Origin: Mycolicibacterium parafortuitum
GTDB taxonomy: Bacteria > Actinomycetota > Actinomycetes > Mycobacteriales > Mycobacteriaceae
Direction: 5' to 3'
Assembly: GCF_010725485.1 (NCBI RefSeq)
Contig: NZ_AP022598.1
Coordinates: 2,542,001-2,606,000, forward strand
Length of the DNA: 64,000 nt
Part shown: positions 14,886 to 22,221 of the stretch, piece after piece
Position numbering within the stretch: position 1 is the first letter of the stretch
Layout of the letters: each line of letters begins with the position of its first letter
The notes under the pieces: generated by a model
The model's input: only the letters and a program-made list of their open reading frames with translations
What the model was told of the DNA's origin: nothing
Databases searched by the model: none
Made by a program: the position numbers and the translations under genes

Positions 14886-15722
14886 TCACTGTGCGCATCG
14901 CAGCGCGGACCGCCGCGACGGACGCGCCCCCACCGGGACCCCTTTCAGCCGCAGCATGACGCCCTGGATCCGCATGCTCAGCGCGTCCATCAGCGGGGCC
15001 GCCGGCGCCAGCAGTTGCAGCGCGACGATCTGGCCGGAGGTCGCCGGTCGCACGTCACCACGCACCGTCGCGACGAACGCGGGCGTGTCGCCGCGATGCG
15101 ACGAGATCTTGATGTCGAGTCGTTCGGCGGGTTCGGGTGCGCGCACCAGATAGTGACCGCCGACGCCGTCGACGGTCGAGGTGGGAAACCTCTTGTCGAC
15201 GATCGCGGGGTGATCATCGCCCGACGGCGGAAGCAGATACGCGTGCCGTTCCCCGTGGGGGTTCTGCACCTCTGCTACGACGCACCGCAGCACCCCGTTG
15301 GCGTCGTGGCACCAGTACAGCGTCAGCGGGTTGAAGGCGAAACCCAGGACCCGCGGCTGCATCAGCGCGGTGATGCGACCGCCCGGCAGGTCGATGCCCT
15401 TGCTCTCCAGGAACGCATCCAGCCGGCCGCGCAGGGTGTCGACGTCGGCGCCCCACAGGTGATCGCGGGCCTCGAATCGGGCGAACGGACGCAGCCACCG
15501 CGGGACGCGGGGCAGCGCGTCCAGGTCCACGAACCAGCTGTAGCTGCTGCGCTCGAAATAGTGCTGTACGGGGTGTCGCCGCAGGTGGGTGATCCGGGTG
15601 CGGTACAGCGCCGCGACCCGGGCGCCGGGTGCCGTGACGTCGCGCGCCGGCCGGAGGGTCGTGCGCCGCGGCGGCGCCGGGGCCGCGACCGCCGGCCGAG
15701 TGGCGGTGCAGGTGGGGTTCAC
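14886..15722 (-). CDS. DUF1365 family protein (Rv0448c-like)
   Basis: Protein of 278 residues of the DUF1365 family. Characteristic blocks are ALYRTRITHLRRHPVQHYF, RVLGFAFNPLTLYWCHD, VVAEVQNPHGERHAYLLPP and DKRFPTSTVDGVGGHYLVR. Its biochemical role is unknown; in other bacteria it sits with FAD amine-oxidase-like and cyclopropane-fatty-acid-synthase-like genes. In M. tuberculosis Rv0448c lies between Rv0449c and ufaA1 upstream of sigK. Here those lipid-modification neighbours are absent and DUF1365 stands directly upstream of sigK with 35 bp between. The start may be internal: a GTG at residue 29 would begin just before the conserved ALYRTRITHL block. Confidence 0.88.
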   Translation of the reverse strand: MNPTCTATRPAVAAPAPPRRTTLRPARDVTAPGARVAALYRTRITHLRRHPVQHYFERSSYSWFVDLDALPRVPRWLRPFARFEARDHLWGADVDTLRGRLDAFLESKGIDLPGGRITALMQPRVLGFAFNPLTLYWCHDANGVLRCVVAEVQNPHGERHAYLLPPSGDDHPAIVDKRFPTSTVDGVGGHYLVRAPEPAERLDIKISSHRGDTPAFVATVRGDVRPATSGQIVALQLLAPAAPLMDALSMRIQGVMLRLKGVPVGARPSRRSALRCAQ

Positions 15723-15765
15723 ATCCTGTATTCGGAGCCGGCGGCCGCCCGGATGGGTGCGGAGG

Positions 15766-16854
15766 CTAACCGGGGCAGTACACCGCGGTGAGCACCGCCA
15801 GCCGGGGGTCGTTCGCGAGGGAGGTGACCCCGGGCGTCCCCTGGGTGAAGGTGGCCGCGACGGCCGGGTGGCCTACCGCGGCAACGGCGATGCTGTGGTA
15901 ACCGGGCAGATCGCCGCCGTGGCCCCAGACCCTGATCCCGCAGACGAGATCGATACTCACCAGCCCAAGTCCGTACCGGAACTGGGGTCCGTGCAGCGGC
16001 CACGCGACGGTGTCCATCATCTGCTCGAGCTCTGCGGGTCCGACGACGCGGCCGTCCAGCAGCGCCGCGATGAACTCGGTGGTGTCCTCGCCGGTCGAGA
16101 CCAGCGCTCCCGCCATGTAGTAGCCGGAGGGTTCGGCGGCGGTGACGTCGGTGCGGCGGCCGTCGACGGTCTCGTAGCCGTGTGCCATCGGTGCCGACAG
16201 CCCGGTGTCGCCGGCGTCGGGGAAGTAGGTGTGTGTCAGGCCCAGCGGGACGATGATGCGCCGGGTGATCTCGTCGGCGGCAGGACGGCCGGTGACGGCC
16301 TCCAGGAGGAGTCCCGCCACGACATAGTTCGTGTTGGTGTACACCGGCACCGGTCCGCCGGGTGGCACCCCGGGTTTGGCGAGGGCCTGCGCGACGTATT
16401 CGCGTGCCGACACCGGGCGGTCCGGGGGCTCGGTGGTGTCGTCGAAGTACTCCGGTAGCCCGCTCTGGTGGCGGAGCAGGTGACGCACGGTGATCGCGTT
16501 GCCGTCGATGCTGGCACCGTGCAGCAGCCCCGGCAGATACGTCTCGACGGGTGTGTCGAGATCGACCACGCCCTCACCGACGAGCTGCAGAACTGCCGCC
16601 GCAACAAAGGTTTTGGTGATGCTGGCGATGCGCACGCGGGTGTCGGGACCGAATGGCGCCTCGGTCGCGGGGTCGGCGAATCCCGCCGACATGGTCGTGA
16701 CGGTCGCGCCGTTCCTGACCGTCGCGATTGCGCCGGCGAGGTCGTCACGGGCCACGGCGGCCTCCAGTGCGGAGTCGACGGCGGATGGTTGCGCGTGGGC
16801 GACCGGCGCGACGAACCCGGCGACGAGCACGCCCGCGGCGAGCGCGCACCGCAT
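15766..16854 (-). CDS. exported serine beta-lactamase/DD-peptidase-fold hydrolase
   Basis: Exported protein of 362 residues of the class C beta-lactamase/DD-peptidase superfamily, probably acting on the cell wall, beta-lactams or an ester. A signal peptide ends near AHA (residues 1-21). The three active-site motifs are S78-I-T-K81 (SxxK), Y172-T-N174 (YxN) and H312-G-G (the KTG equivalent). The start chosen is ATG 16854, overlapping the stop of the upstream fusion gene as ATGA; an ATG seven codons earlier is possible. Cotranscription with a poly-gamma-glutamate hydrolase fusion suggests a shared cell-surface or peptide-degradation role, which is inference. True beta-lactamase activity cannot be assigned. 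Confidence 0.88.
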   Translation of the reverse strand: MRCALAAGVLVAGFVAPVAHAQPSAVDSALEAAVARDDLAGAIATVRNGATVTTMSAGFADPATEAPFGPDTRVRIASITKTFVAAAVLQLVGEGVVDLDTPVETYLPGLLHGASIDGNAITVRHLLRHQSGLPEYFDDTTEPPDRPVSAREYVAQALAKPGVPPGGPVPVYTNTNYVVAGLLLEAVTGRPAADEITRRIIVPLGLTHTYFPDAGDTGLSAPMAHGYETVDGRRTDVTAAEPSGYYMAGALVSTGEDTTEFIAALLDGRVVGPAELEQMMDTVAWPLHGPQFRYGLGLVSIDLVCGIRVWGHGGDLPGYHSIAVAAVGHPAVAATFTQGTPGVTSLANDPRLAVLTAVYCPG

Positions 16855-17957
16855 CAGTGCGACAGCCGATCCCACGACCGTGCGGCGGCCACCAGACCCT
16901 GAACCAGGGCGGAGGTGGCCGGTGACAGTCCGTCGTCACCGGGCAGCGCGCTGCGGGGGCTGGTACCGCGAACACGGGCCGACAACTCCAACTGGGTACC
17001 GCCGCCACGGACACGGTTGACCGGGTTGTCGGGGTGCAATCCCCGCAATTCCCGGGGGATCGACCCGAGATCGGTGACGACCCGATAGCCGGGAATGTCG
17101 ATGCAGCGCTTCAGGTGTGCGGCGAGTTCACGGTTGCCGCCACCGGCGAGCAGGTGCGTGCTGCGACCGATGCGGCCGTAGCCGTGCAGCGACACCGCGA
17201 CGTCGACGTGGTCGAGGAACTCCGCCAGCCGCGCCGACTGTGCGGGGTGGTAACGCGCGGACGGGAGGTGGTGCGGGTAGTGATCGGGGTGGCGCACCAC
17301 GTAGACCGACGCGCCCGCGGCGTCGGCGGCGCGTTCGGCGATGACGTCGGTCATCTGCTCGAGGCCGCCGCCGTGGATGGCCAGGAAGCCGAACCGGGAC
17401 CGCAGCGTCATCTCCTCGGTGACCGCGGGGTCGTCGAGCAGTTCTGAAAGTGTCTGCGGCCCTGCTGATCCCAGTCGCTCGCGGTGTTGCGGCCAGTGCG
17501 CGGGATCCCAGCGTTCGAGGAATTCGATCCATCGTCGGGGCAGGCCGTGGTGGTGTGCGCCGTCGAGGATGCGCTCCAGGTAGCCGGGGCGGGGAGGTCC
17601 GGGTTCGACGCGGTGATCGATGTAGACCCACGCCGGGGCCGGGCCGCTGTCGGTGTGCACGGTCATCTCGTCGCGGCGGTAGCGCACCGGTACGCCTTCG
17701 GCGCTGTCGAGGGTGGCCAGATCGCGGTCGGACACCTGCCACACCACGCCGTGCACCTCGCCACCGGCGAACGGTTCGATGGTCGCCACGCCGCGCTCGT
17801 TGATCAACCAGTCGTGGTCGGCGAGCCTGGCGCGACGGGGGTGAGACGCATCGGGACAGCGGTCGGCCATCTGGCGCACACAGAGATTGGATCCGTACGC
17901 AAAGTAGCTGTGCCGACCGACCGGTGTGTGCGCGCGGTCCGTGACCTGGGGAGACAA
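16854..17957 (-). CDS. gamma-glutamyl cyclotransferase / poly-gamma-glutamate hydrolase fusion
   Basis: Two enzymes in one 367-residue chain. Residues 15-130 look like a gamma-glutamyl cyclotransferase (AIG2-like) domain, starting YFAYGSN (Y21-G-S-N24) and containing GVVWQVSDRDLATLDSAEG. Residues 165-350 look like the phage-derived poly-gamma-glutamate hydrolase family (PghP/DUF867), with IHGGGLEQ (H195, E200) and SLHGYG (H258) as likely zinc ligands. The logic would be to cut gamma-glutamyl chains and release 5-oxoproline. No signal peptide is visible, so it is probably cytosolic. The TTG start at 17957 has AAGGA eight bases upstream; a GTG four codons on is an alternative. It is coupled to the beta-lactamase-fold gene downstream. 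Confidence 0.82.
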   Translation of the reverse strand: MSPQVTDRAHTPVGRHSYFAYGSNLCVRQMADRCPDASHPRRARLADHDWLINERGVATIEPFAGGEVHGVVWQVSDRDLATLDSAEGVPVRYRRDEMTVHTDSGPAPAWVYIDHRVEPGPPRPGYLERILDGAHHHGLPRRWIEFLERWDPAHWPQHRERLGSAGPQTLSELLDDPAVTEEMTLRSRFGFLAIHGGGLEQMTDVIAERAADAAGASVYVVRHPDHYPHHLPSARYHPAQSARLAEFLDHVDVAVSLHGYGRIGRSTHLLAGGGNRELAAHLKRCIDIPGYRVVTDLGSIPRELRGLHPDNPVNRVRGGGTQLELSARVRGTSPRSALPGDDGLSPATSALVQGLVAAARSWDRLSH

Positions 17958-18093
17958 TCGCTGTCCTTAAGTATCGGGGCTGTCCGTCGTCGACGATCGC
18001 AAACTCTCAATTTTAGGCCGATTTCACATGGGTTGCCGCATTTGCTAGAAATGCAAGAATCGGTATTTGTTCGGGATAGTCGAGGGGGGTCGG

Positions 18094-18327
18094 ATGTCCG
18101 CCGTAGTCGCCGGGTCGGTAATCGCCGTCTCGGGTGTTCTTGCCGTCAACGCCGGTGTGGTGGCGGTCGGATGGGCCAACCAGCGCCGGCAGCCCAAGCC
18201 CACCGACCGGCCGTATCGCCGCGGCACCAGCAGTCCCGGTGGGTACACGATTCTCGGCGTCGTCCTGACGCTGCTCGTCGCAATCGTCGGCGGCATCGTC
18301 CTCGGTGTGGTCGCGGACCCGGGTTAA
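18094..18327 (+). CDS. small two-helix membrane protein
   Basis: I do not recognise a family. The 77-residue product has two hydrophobic helices, near residues 3-25 (VVAGSVIAVSGVLAVNAGVVAVGW) and 50-75 (GYTILGVVLTLLVAIVGGIVLGV), joined by a basic loop RRQPKPTDRPYRRG. A strong ribosome site (GAGGGGGGTC) precedes the ATG at 18094. It is convergent with mntH, whose stop overlaps it by four bases. The 5' region back to 17957 is shared with the divergent fusion gene. No function is suggested. Confidence 0.75.
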   Translation: MSAVVAGSVIAVSGVLAVNAGVVAVGWANQRRQPKPTDRPYRRGTSSPGGYTILGVVLTLLVAIVGGIVLGVVADPG

Positions 18328-19544
18328 CCCCAGACGGTCAGGTAGATCAGCACGACGTTCAGCGCGGTGATCAAGCCGGCGACCGCCCAGCCGAGGAGTG
18401 TGGTGACGCGGTGGTTGGCGTCGGCGCCCATCAAGTCACGATCGGCGGTCAGTCGCACCAGCGGGATCAACGCGAACGGGATGCCGAACGACAACACGAC
18501 CTGTGAAAGCACCAGTGCGCGACTGGGATCGATGCCGATGGCCAGGATGGCCAGCGCGGGCAGCAGGGTGATGAGACGGCGTGCCAGCAGCGGCACCGAG
18601 CGCCGGAGCAGGCCCTGCATGATCATCGCGCCGGCGTAGGCGCCGACGGACGATGACGCCAGACCTGAAGCCAGCAGGCCGATCGCGAACAGCAGGGCGA
18701 CCGTCGAACCCAGTGTGTTCTCGACGGCGGCGTGCGCCCCCTCGATCGAGTCGGTGTCGGCCACGCCCTGCAGGTTGGTCGCCGCGACCAGCAGCATCGA
18801 CAGGTTGACCGCACCGGCGACGAGCATCGCGATGCCGACGTCCCAGCGCGTGATGCGCAGCAGAGTCCGTCGTTCGGGGCCGGGCGCGGGGTGCCCGTGG
18901 CGGTCGCGCGCCAGGCCGGAGTGCAGATACACCGCGTGGGGCATGACCGTCGCGCCCAGCATCGCGGCGGCGAGCAGGATGCTCTCGGCGCCGTCGAACC
19001 TTGGGATCAGGCCCTCGGCCGCGTCGGCCAGCGGCGGGGGCGATGCGAACAAACTGGTCAAGAAGCCGATCGCGATCACCATCAGCAGCCCGGTGATGAC
19101 CCGCTCGAACATCCGTTGGCCGCGACGGTCTTTGACGAGTAGCAGGACCAGCGACACCGCACCCGTGATCACCCCGCCGACCAGGAGCGGGAGATCGAAC
19201 AGCAGGTACAGCGCGATGGCCCCGCCCACCACCTCGGCGAGATCGGTTGCCATCGCGACCAATTCGGCCTGGACCCAGAACGAGAGCCGGGCCGGGCGCC
19301 CCATCCGTGCCCCCACCGCCTCCGGCAACGACCGCCCGGTGACCAGTCCGAGCTTGGCGGACAGGTACTGCACCAGGCAGGCCATCAGGTTCGCGACGAC
19401 GATGACCCAGACCAGCAGGAAGCCGAACTGCGCTCCGGCGCTGACGTTGGCCGCGACATTGCCGGGATCGACGTAGGCGATCGCGGCGACGAACGCGGGC
19501 CCGAGCAGCAGCCACCGCCGCTGCGGACGGACGTTCTGAACCAC
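18324..19544 (-). CDS. mntH: NRAMP-family divalent metal (Mn2+) transporter
   Basis: Proton-coupled Mn2+/Fe2+ importer of 406 residues with about 11 membrane helices. The first helix carries the metal-binding AYVDPGNVAAN (the DPGN motif) and helix 6 carries GATVMPHAVYLHS (MPH motif), both direct metal ligands in NRAMP structures. The start is a GTG at 19544. Position next to the Rv0926c- and Rv0927c-like genes matches M. tuberculosis mntH (Rv0924c). A DtxR-family-like box lies 38 bp upstream, consistent with repression by MntR or IdeR when metal is plentiful. Confidence 0.95.
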   Translation of the reverse strand: MVQNVRPQRRWLLLGPAFVAAIAYVDPGNVAANVSAGAQFGFLLVWVIVVANLMACLVQYLSAKLGLVTGRSLPEAVGARMGRPARLSFWVQAELVAMATDLAEVVGGAIALYLLFDLPLLVGGVITGAVSLVLLLVKDRRGQRMFERVITGLLMVIAIGFLTSLFASPPPLADAAEGLIPRFDGAESILLAAAMLGATVMPHAVYLHSGLARDRHGHPAPGPERRTLLRITRWDVGIAMLVAGAVNLSMLLVAATNLQGVADTDSIEGAHAAVENTLGSTVALLFAIGLLASGLASSSVGAYAGAMIMQGLLRRSVPLLARRLITLLPALAILAIGIDPSRALVLSQVVLSFGIPFALIPLVRLTADRDLMGADANHRVTTLLGWAVAGLITALNVVLIYLTVWG

Positions 19545-19581
19545 GGCACCCCTCTTCTATCCGAGCTGTCGAATAGAAAAG

Positions 19582-19601
19582 TTAGGTTAGCCGAAACCTT
19601 A
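19582..19601. promoter_or_regulatory. DtxR-family (MntR/IdeR-like) box upstream of mntH
   Basis: TTAGGTT-AGCCGA-AACCTTA is a near-perfect inverted repeat (six of seven arm bases pair, six-base spacer). It resembles the mycobacterial iron box TTAGGTTAGGCTAACCTAA. It lies 38 bp before the mntH start, where a bound repressor would block transcription. Whether MntR or IdeR uses it cannot be told. Confidence 0.65.
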
Positions 19602-19626
19602 GGGTCGGGCTACCGCGGGGCCCGGC

Positions 19627-19866
19627 TCACCAAGGGCCGAGCCCGTAGGCGCCGACGAGTGGCCAGAAGCCCATGCCGTTCCAGCCGCCGTAGTTCCACG
19701 GCGGAGGCGTGGCGATGATCTGGGTGCTGCCGTTGGTTTCGCAGAAGGTGACCGTCTGGCCGACTTTCGAGCAGTCCGGAGCCGCGCCGGCGGTGGGTGC
19801 CGCCGCGATCGCCAGGAACCCCAGGCCCGCGGCGAGCCCGGCGAGATACCGCACGACGGTCGTCAC
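19627..19866 (-). CDS. small exported disulfide protein, paralogue B
   Basis: Exported protein of 79 residues with no named family. The signal peptide covers about 1-28 (VTTVVRYLAGLAAGLGFLAI, cleavage after AGA). The mature part holds two cysteines (PDCS, FCETNGSTQIIATPP) and an aromatic, glycine-rich end (NYGGWNGMGFWPLVGAYG). The same plan occurs in the gene just upstream (19871-20119), so the two are tandem paralogues. The GTG start at 19866 lies five bases past that gene's stop, so they are coupled. Confidence 0.72.
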   Translation of the reverse strand: MTTVVRYLAGLAAGLGFLAIAAAPTAGAAPDCSKVGQTVTFCETNGSTQIIATPPPWNYGGWNGMGFWPLVGAYGLGPW

Positions 19867-19870
19867 GCGA

Positions 19871-20119
19871 TCAGAAGATGTACGGGCCGTAGCCTTCCCA
19901 CGGGAACATGCCGCCGCCGTACCACGGCGTCGCGTAGATCCCGGGGGTCGAGCTGATCTGGGCGTTGCCCGGCGACTCGCACACCTCGGTCCGTCCTCCG
20001 GCGCCGCTGGAGGTGGTGGAGCAGTTCGGCTGCGCGAGCGCCGCCGGTGCGGCGGCGATCGCCGCGGCAGCGCCACCGGCGACGAGGAAAGCGGCGAGGG
20101 TGCTCATGCGAGCCTTCAT
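19871..20119 (-). CDS. small exported disulfide protein, paralogue A
   Basis: Exported protein of 82 residues. A signal peptide occupies about 1-29 (MKARMSTLAAFLVAGGAAAA, cleavage after ALA). The mature chain has two cysteines (PNCSTTS, EVCESPGNAQISSTPG) and an aromatic tail (PWYGGGMFPWEGYGPYIF). It shares layout and the CE(S/T)xGxxQIxxTP block with its downstream neighbour. AAGGAA precedes the ATG. It lies between mntH and the Rv0926c-like gene, about where M. tuberculosis has Rv0925c, but I see no likeness to assign it. Confidence 0.75.
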   Translation of the reverse strand: MKARMSTLAAFLVAGGAAAAIAAAPAALAQPNCSTTSSGAGGRTEVCESPGNAQISSTPGIYATPWYGGGMFPWEGYGPYIF

Positions 20120-20141
20120 TTCAGGTTCCTTCCAGCGAGTT

Positions 20142-21218
20142 TCAAGCCTCAGCGTACAGACCTTTGCCCGTAATGGGAGGTAACTTTCGCGCAGTCACAA
20201 TTCCGGGCGACGCCTCGATCACCGCCGGGATCGCGTTGACGACTCGGGCCGCGGTCGCGACCAGCCCCGCGTGGTTGTGGTCGCCGTTGGGGCTGCTCAG
20301 ACAAAGGTCCAGCGCATAGGACGGTTCGCCGGTGATCTCGATCCGGTAGGAGCCGCCGTGCTGAGCCGGTTGCGGCCAGTCCGGGCACAGGTCGTCACGC
20401 AGCCGGGTGACGTGTTCGAGGACGACGGCGATGTTTCCGTCCTTGATTCCGCGCACCTCGAATCGAATTGCTGCGGTGGTGCCTTCCTCGATACGCCCGG
20501 CCGCGATGTCGAATGTCTCGGGGGCCGGAACCCGTACGTGCGTCTCGTTCACCTCGTCGAGTTCGATGCCCAGTCCCGCGGCCAGTTGCCGCACCACCGA
20601 GCCCCACGCCAGGCTCAGTACGCCGGGCTGCAACAGCATCGGCGTCTCGTCGAGTGAGCCGCCGAAGCCCATCACGTCGAACATGACGGCCGCGCTGTCG
20701 TAGGTGTCGTAGTTGATGATCTCCATGCAGCGGATCTGCCGGATGTTCTGGCAGGTCCCGGCCAGCGCCATCGGCAGCAGGTCGTTGGCGAAGCCGGGGT
20801 CGATGCCGTTCACGAAGATGCTGGCGTTGCCCGCTTTTGCCGCGTCTTCGATCGGGGCGATCATCTCGTCGGGCAGCACGCCCCATGGGTGCTGCAGGAA
20901 CACCGCGCTGCTGCCGACGACGTTGATGCCCGCGGCCAGGATGCGGCGGTAGTCCTCCAGCGCGTCGGGCAGCCGGTTGTCGGCCAGCGCGGTGTAGACC
21001 GCGCATTCCGGCCTGGTCGCCAGCACCTCGTCGAGGTCGGTGGTCGCGCGGATGCCCGTCGTATTCTGCAGTCCGGCAAGCTCGGCGGCGTCTTTGCCGG
21101 CCTTGGACTCCGAGGACACCCACACCGCGGTGAGCTCGAAACGAGGGTCGGTGATGAGCTGTGCGAGAGCGTGCTTGCCGACGTTCCCGGTACCGATGGC
21201 CGCGACTTTGATCGCCAT
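20142..21218 (-). CDS. NAD(P)-dependent dehydrogenase, diaminopentanoate-dehydrogenase-like (Rv0926c-like)
   Basis: Rossmann-fold oxidoreductase of 358 residues resembling the dihydrodipicolinate-reductase-like NAD(P)H-dependent amine dehydrogenase family. The dinucleotide site is KVAAIGTGNVGKHAL at residues 4-18. Later blocks include INVVGSSAVFLQHPWG, FVNGIDPGFANDLLPMAL and NYDTYDSAAVMFDVMGFGG. The substrate is unknown. It follows the SDR gene by 12 bp in one operon, the same arrangement as M. tuberculosis Rv0927c-Rv0926c. A KstR-type palindrome upstream of the SDR gene may control both, pointing to a lipid or sterol context. Confidence 0.87.
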   Translation of the reverse strand: MAIKVAAIGTGNVGKHALAQLITDPRFELTAVWVSSESKAGKDAAELAGLQNTTGIRATTDLDEVLATRPECAVYTALADNRLPDALEDYRRILAAGINVVGSSAVFLQHPWGVLPDEMIAPIEDAAKAGNASIFVNGIDPGFANDLLPMALAGTCQNIRQIRCMEIINYDTYDSAAVMFDVMGFGGSLDETPMLLQPGVLSLAWGSVVRQLAAGLGIELDEVNETHVRVPAPETFDIAAGRIEEGTTAAIRFEVRGIKDGNIAVVLEHVTRLRDDLCPDWPQPAQHGGSYRIEITGEPSYALDLCLSSPNGDHNHAGLVATAARVVNAIPAVIEASPGIVTARKLPPITGKGLYAEA

Positions 21219-21230
21219 GACGGGGGCTCC

Positions 21231-22034
21231 TTACAGATCGGGGATGGGGAGTTCGAGGTTCGGGACGGTGAGGCCGCCATCGACCTCGAGGGTCTTGCCC
21301 GTCAGATACGCCCCGGCCGGGGACGCGAGATACACAGCGGCAGCGGCGATGTCGAGTGGATCGCCGAGCCGCTTCATCGGGGTGGCCTGTTCCATCGGGG
21401 TGCGCAGCGCGTCGTTGCTCGCCACGATCTCCAGCGCCGAGGTCAGGATCGATCCGGGGGCGATCGCGTTCACCCGGATCCGCGGGGCGAGATCGAGCGC
21501 CGACAGTCGCGTGTAATGGGCGAGCGCGGCTTTCGCGGTGCCGTAGGCGGCGAAGCCACGGCCCGCAAGGCGGCCCATCGTCGAGGTGATGTTGATGATG
21601 CTGCCGCCGCCGGAGTGCTCGAGCATCAGTGGGACGGCGGCGGTCGTCAGCGCATGCGCGGTCGCGACGTTGAACGTGAACGCGTCACGGATGTCCTTCG
21701 TCGACGTGTTCAGCAGCGCGTTGGGCATGGTGCCACCGACGTTGTTCACGACGATGTCTAGCCTGCCGAAGGCGTCGACGGCCTGCTGCGCCAGCGCGGC
21801 CGTGTCCTCGGGCCGGGCAAGATCGGCGACGACGATGTGGGCGCGCCGCCCGACGCCGGCGACCTGTTCGGCGACCGCCTCCAGTTGCGACTGCGTGCGG
21901 GCGGCAATGACCACGTCAGCCCCGGCTTCGGCGAACGCGACGGCCATTGCGGCGCCCAGGCCGCGGCCGGCCCCGGTCACAATCGCCACCTGATCGTCGA
22001 GCCGGAACCGGTCCAGAATCACGCGCGTCTCCAT
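21231..22034 (-). CDS. short-chain dehydrogenase/reductase (Rv0927c-like)
   Basis: Classical SDR of 267 residues using NAD(P)H. The cofactor motif is TGAGRGLG (residues 20-27), NNVG lies near 98, the catalytic serine is in INITSTMG, and YxxxK is YGTAK. The C-terminus ends in the usual SDR block ([17 protein letters not shown]). It starts the two-gene operon with the Rv0926c-like dehydrogenase. A palindrome fitting the KstR consensus lies 63 bp upstream. The substrate is not deducible, but a hydroxy/keto lipid is plausible. Confidence 0.92.
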   Translation of the reverse strand: METRVILDRFRLDDQVAIVTGAGRGLGAAMAVAFAEAGADVVIAARTQSQLEAVAEQVAGVGRRAHIVVADLARPEDTAALAQQAVDAFGRLDIVVNNVGGTMPNALLNTSTKDIRDAFTFNVATAHALTTAAVPLMLEHSGGGSIINITSTMGRLAGRGFAAYGTAKAALAHYTRLSALDLAPRIRVNAIAPGSILTSALEIVASNDALRTPMEQATPMKRLGDPLDIAAAAVYLASPAGAYLTGKTLEVDGGLTVPNLELPIPDL

Positions 22035-22097
22035 TCGCCGTCGGTGGGTCGCCGCGGGTCACGCTAGCAAGGCCATGCGGCCCGCGGAAGCGCTTTT

Positions 22098-22111
22098 TGG
22101 AACACGTTCTA
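22098..22111. promoter_or_regulatory. KstR-type operator candidate
   Basis: TGGAACACGTTCTA fits the KstR consensus TnnAACnnGTTnnA. It lies between the SDR gene (63 bp to its start) and the AbiEi-like gene (110 bp to its start). Nothing else was seen in this intergenic region. Confidence 0.5.
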
Positions 22112-22221
22112 TTTTCGTTCGAGTTCTGCATCAGGGTCGTTGTCGCGAGTTATCCACAGCCCTGTCGCAGAAGTCGGCCGTGGTCCGCATTTCTGTCGGA
22201 GGTGCCGCCGAGCATCGGCGC

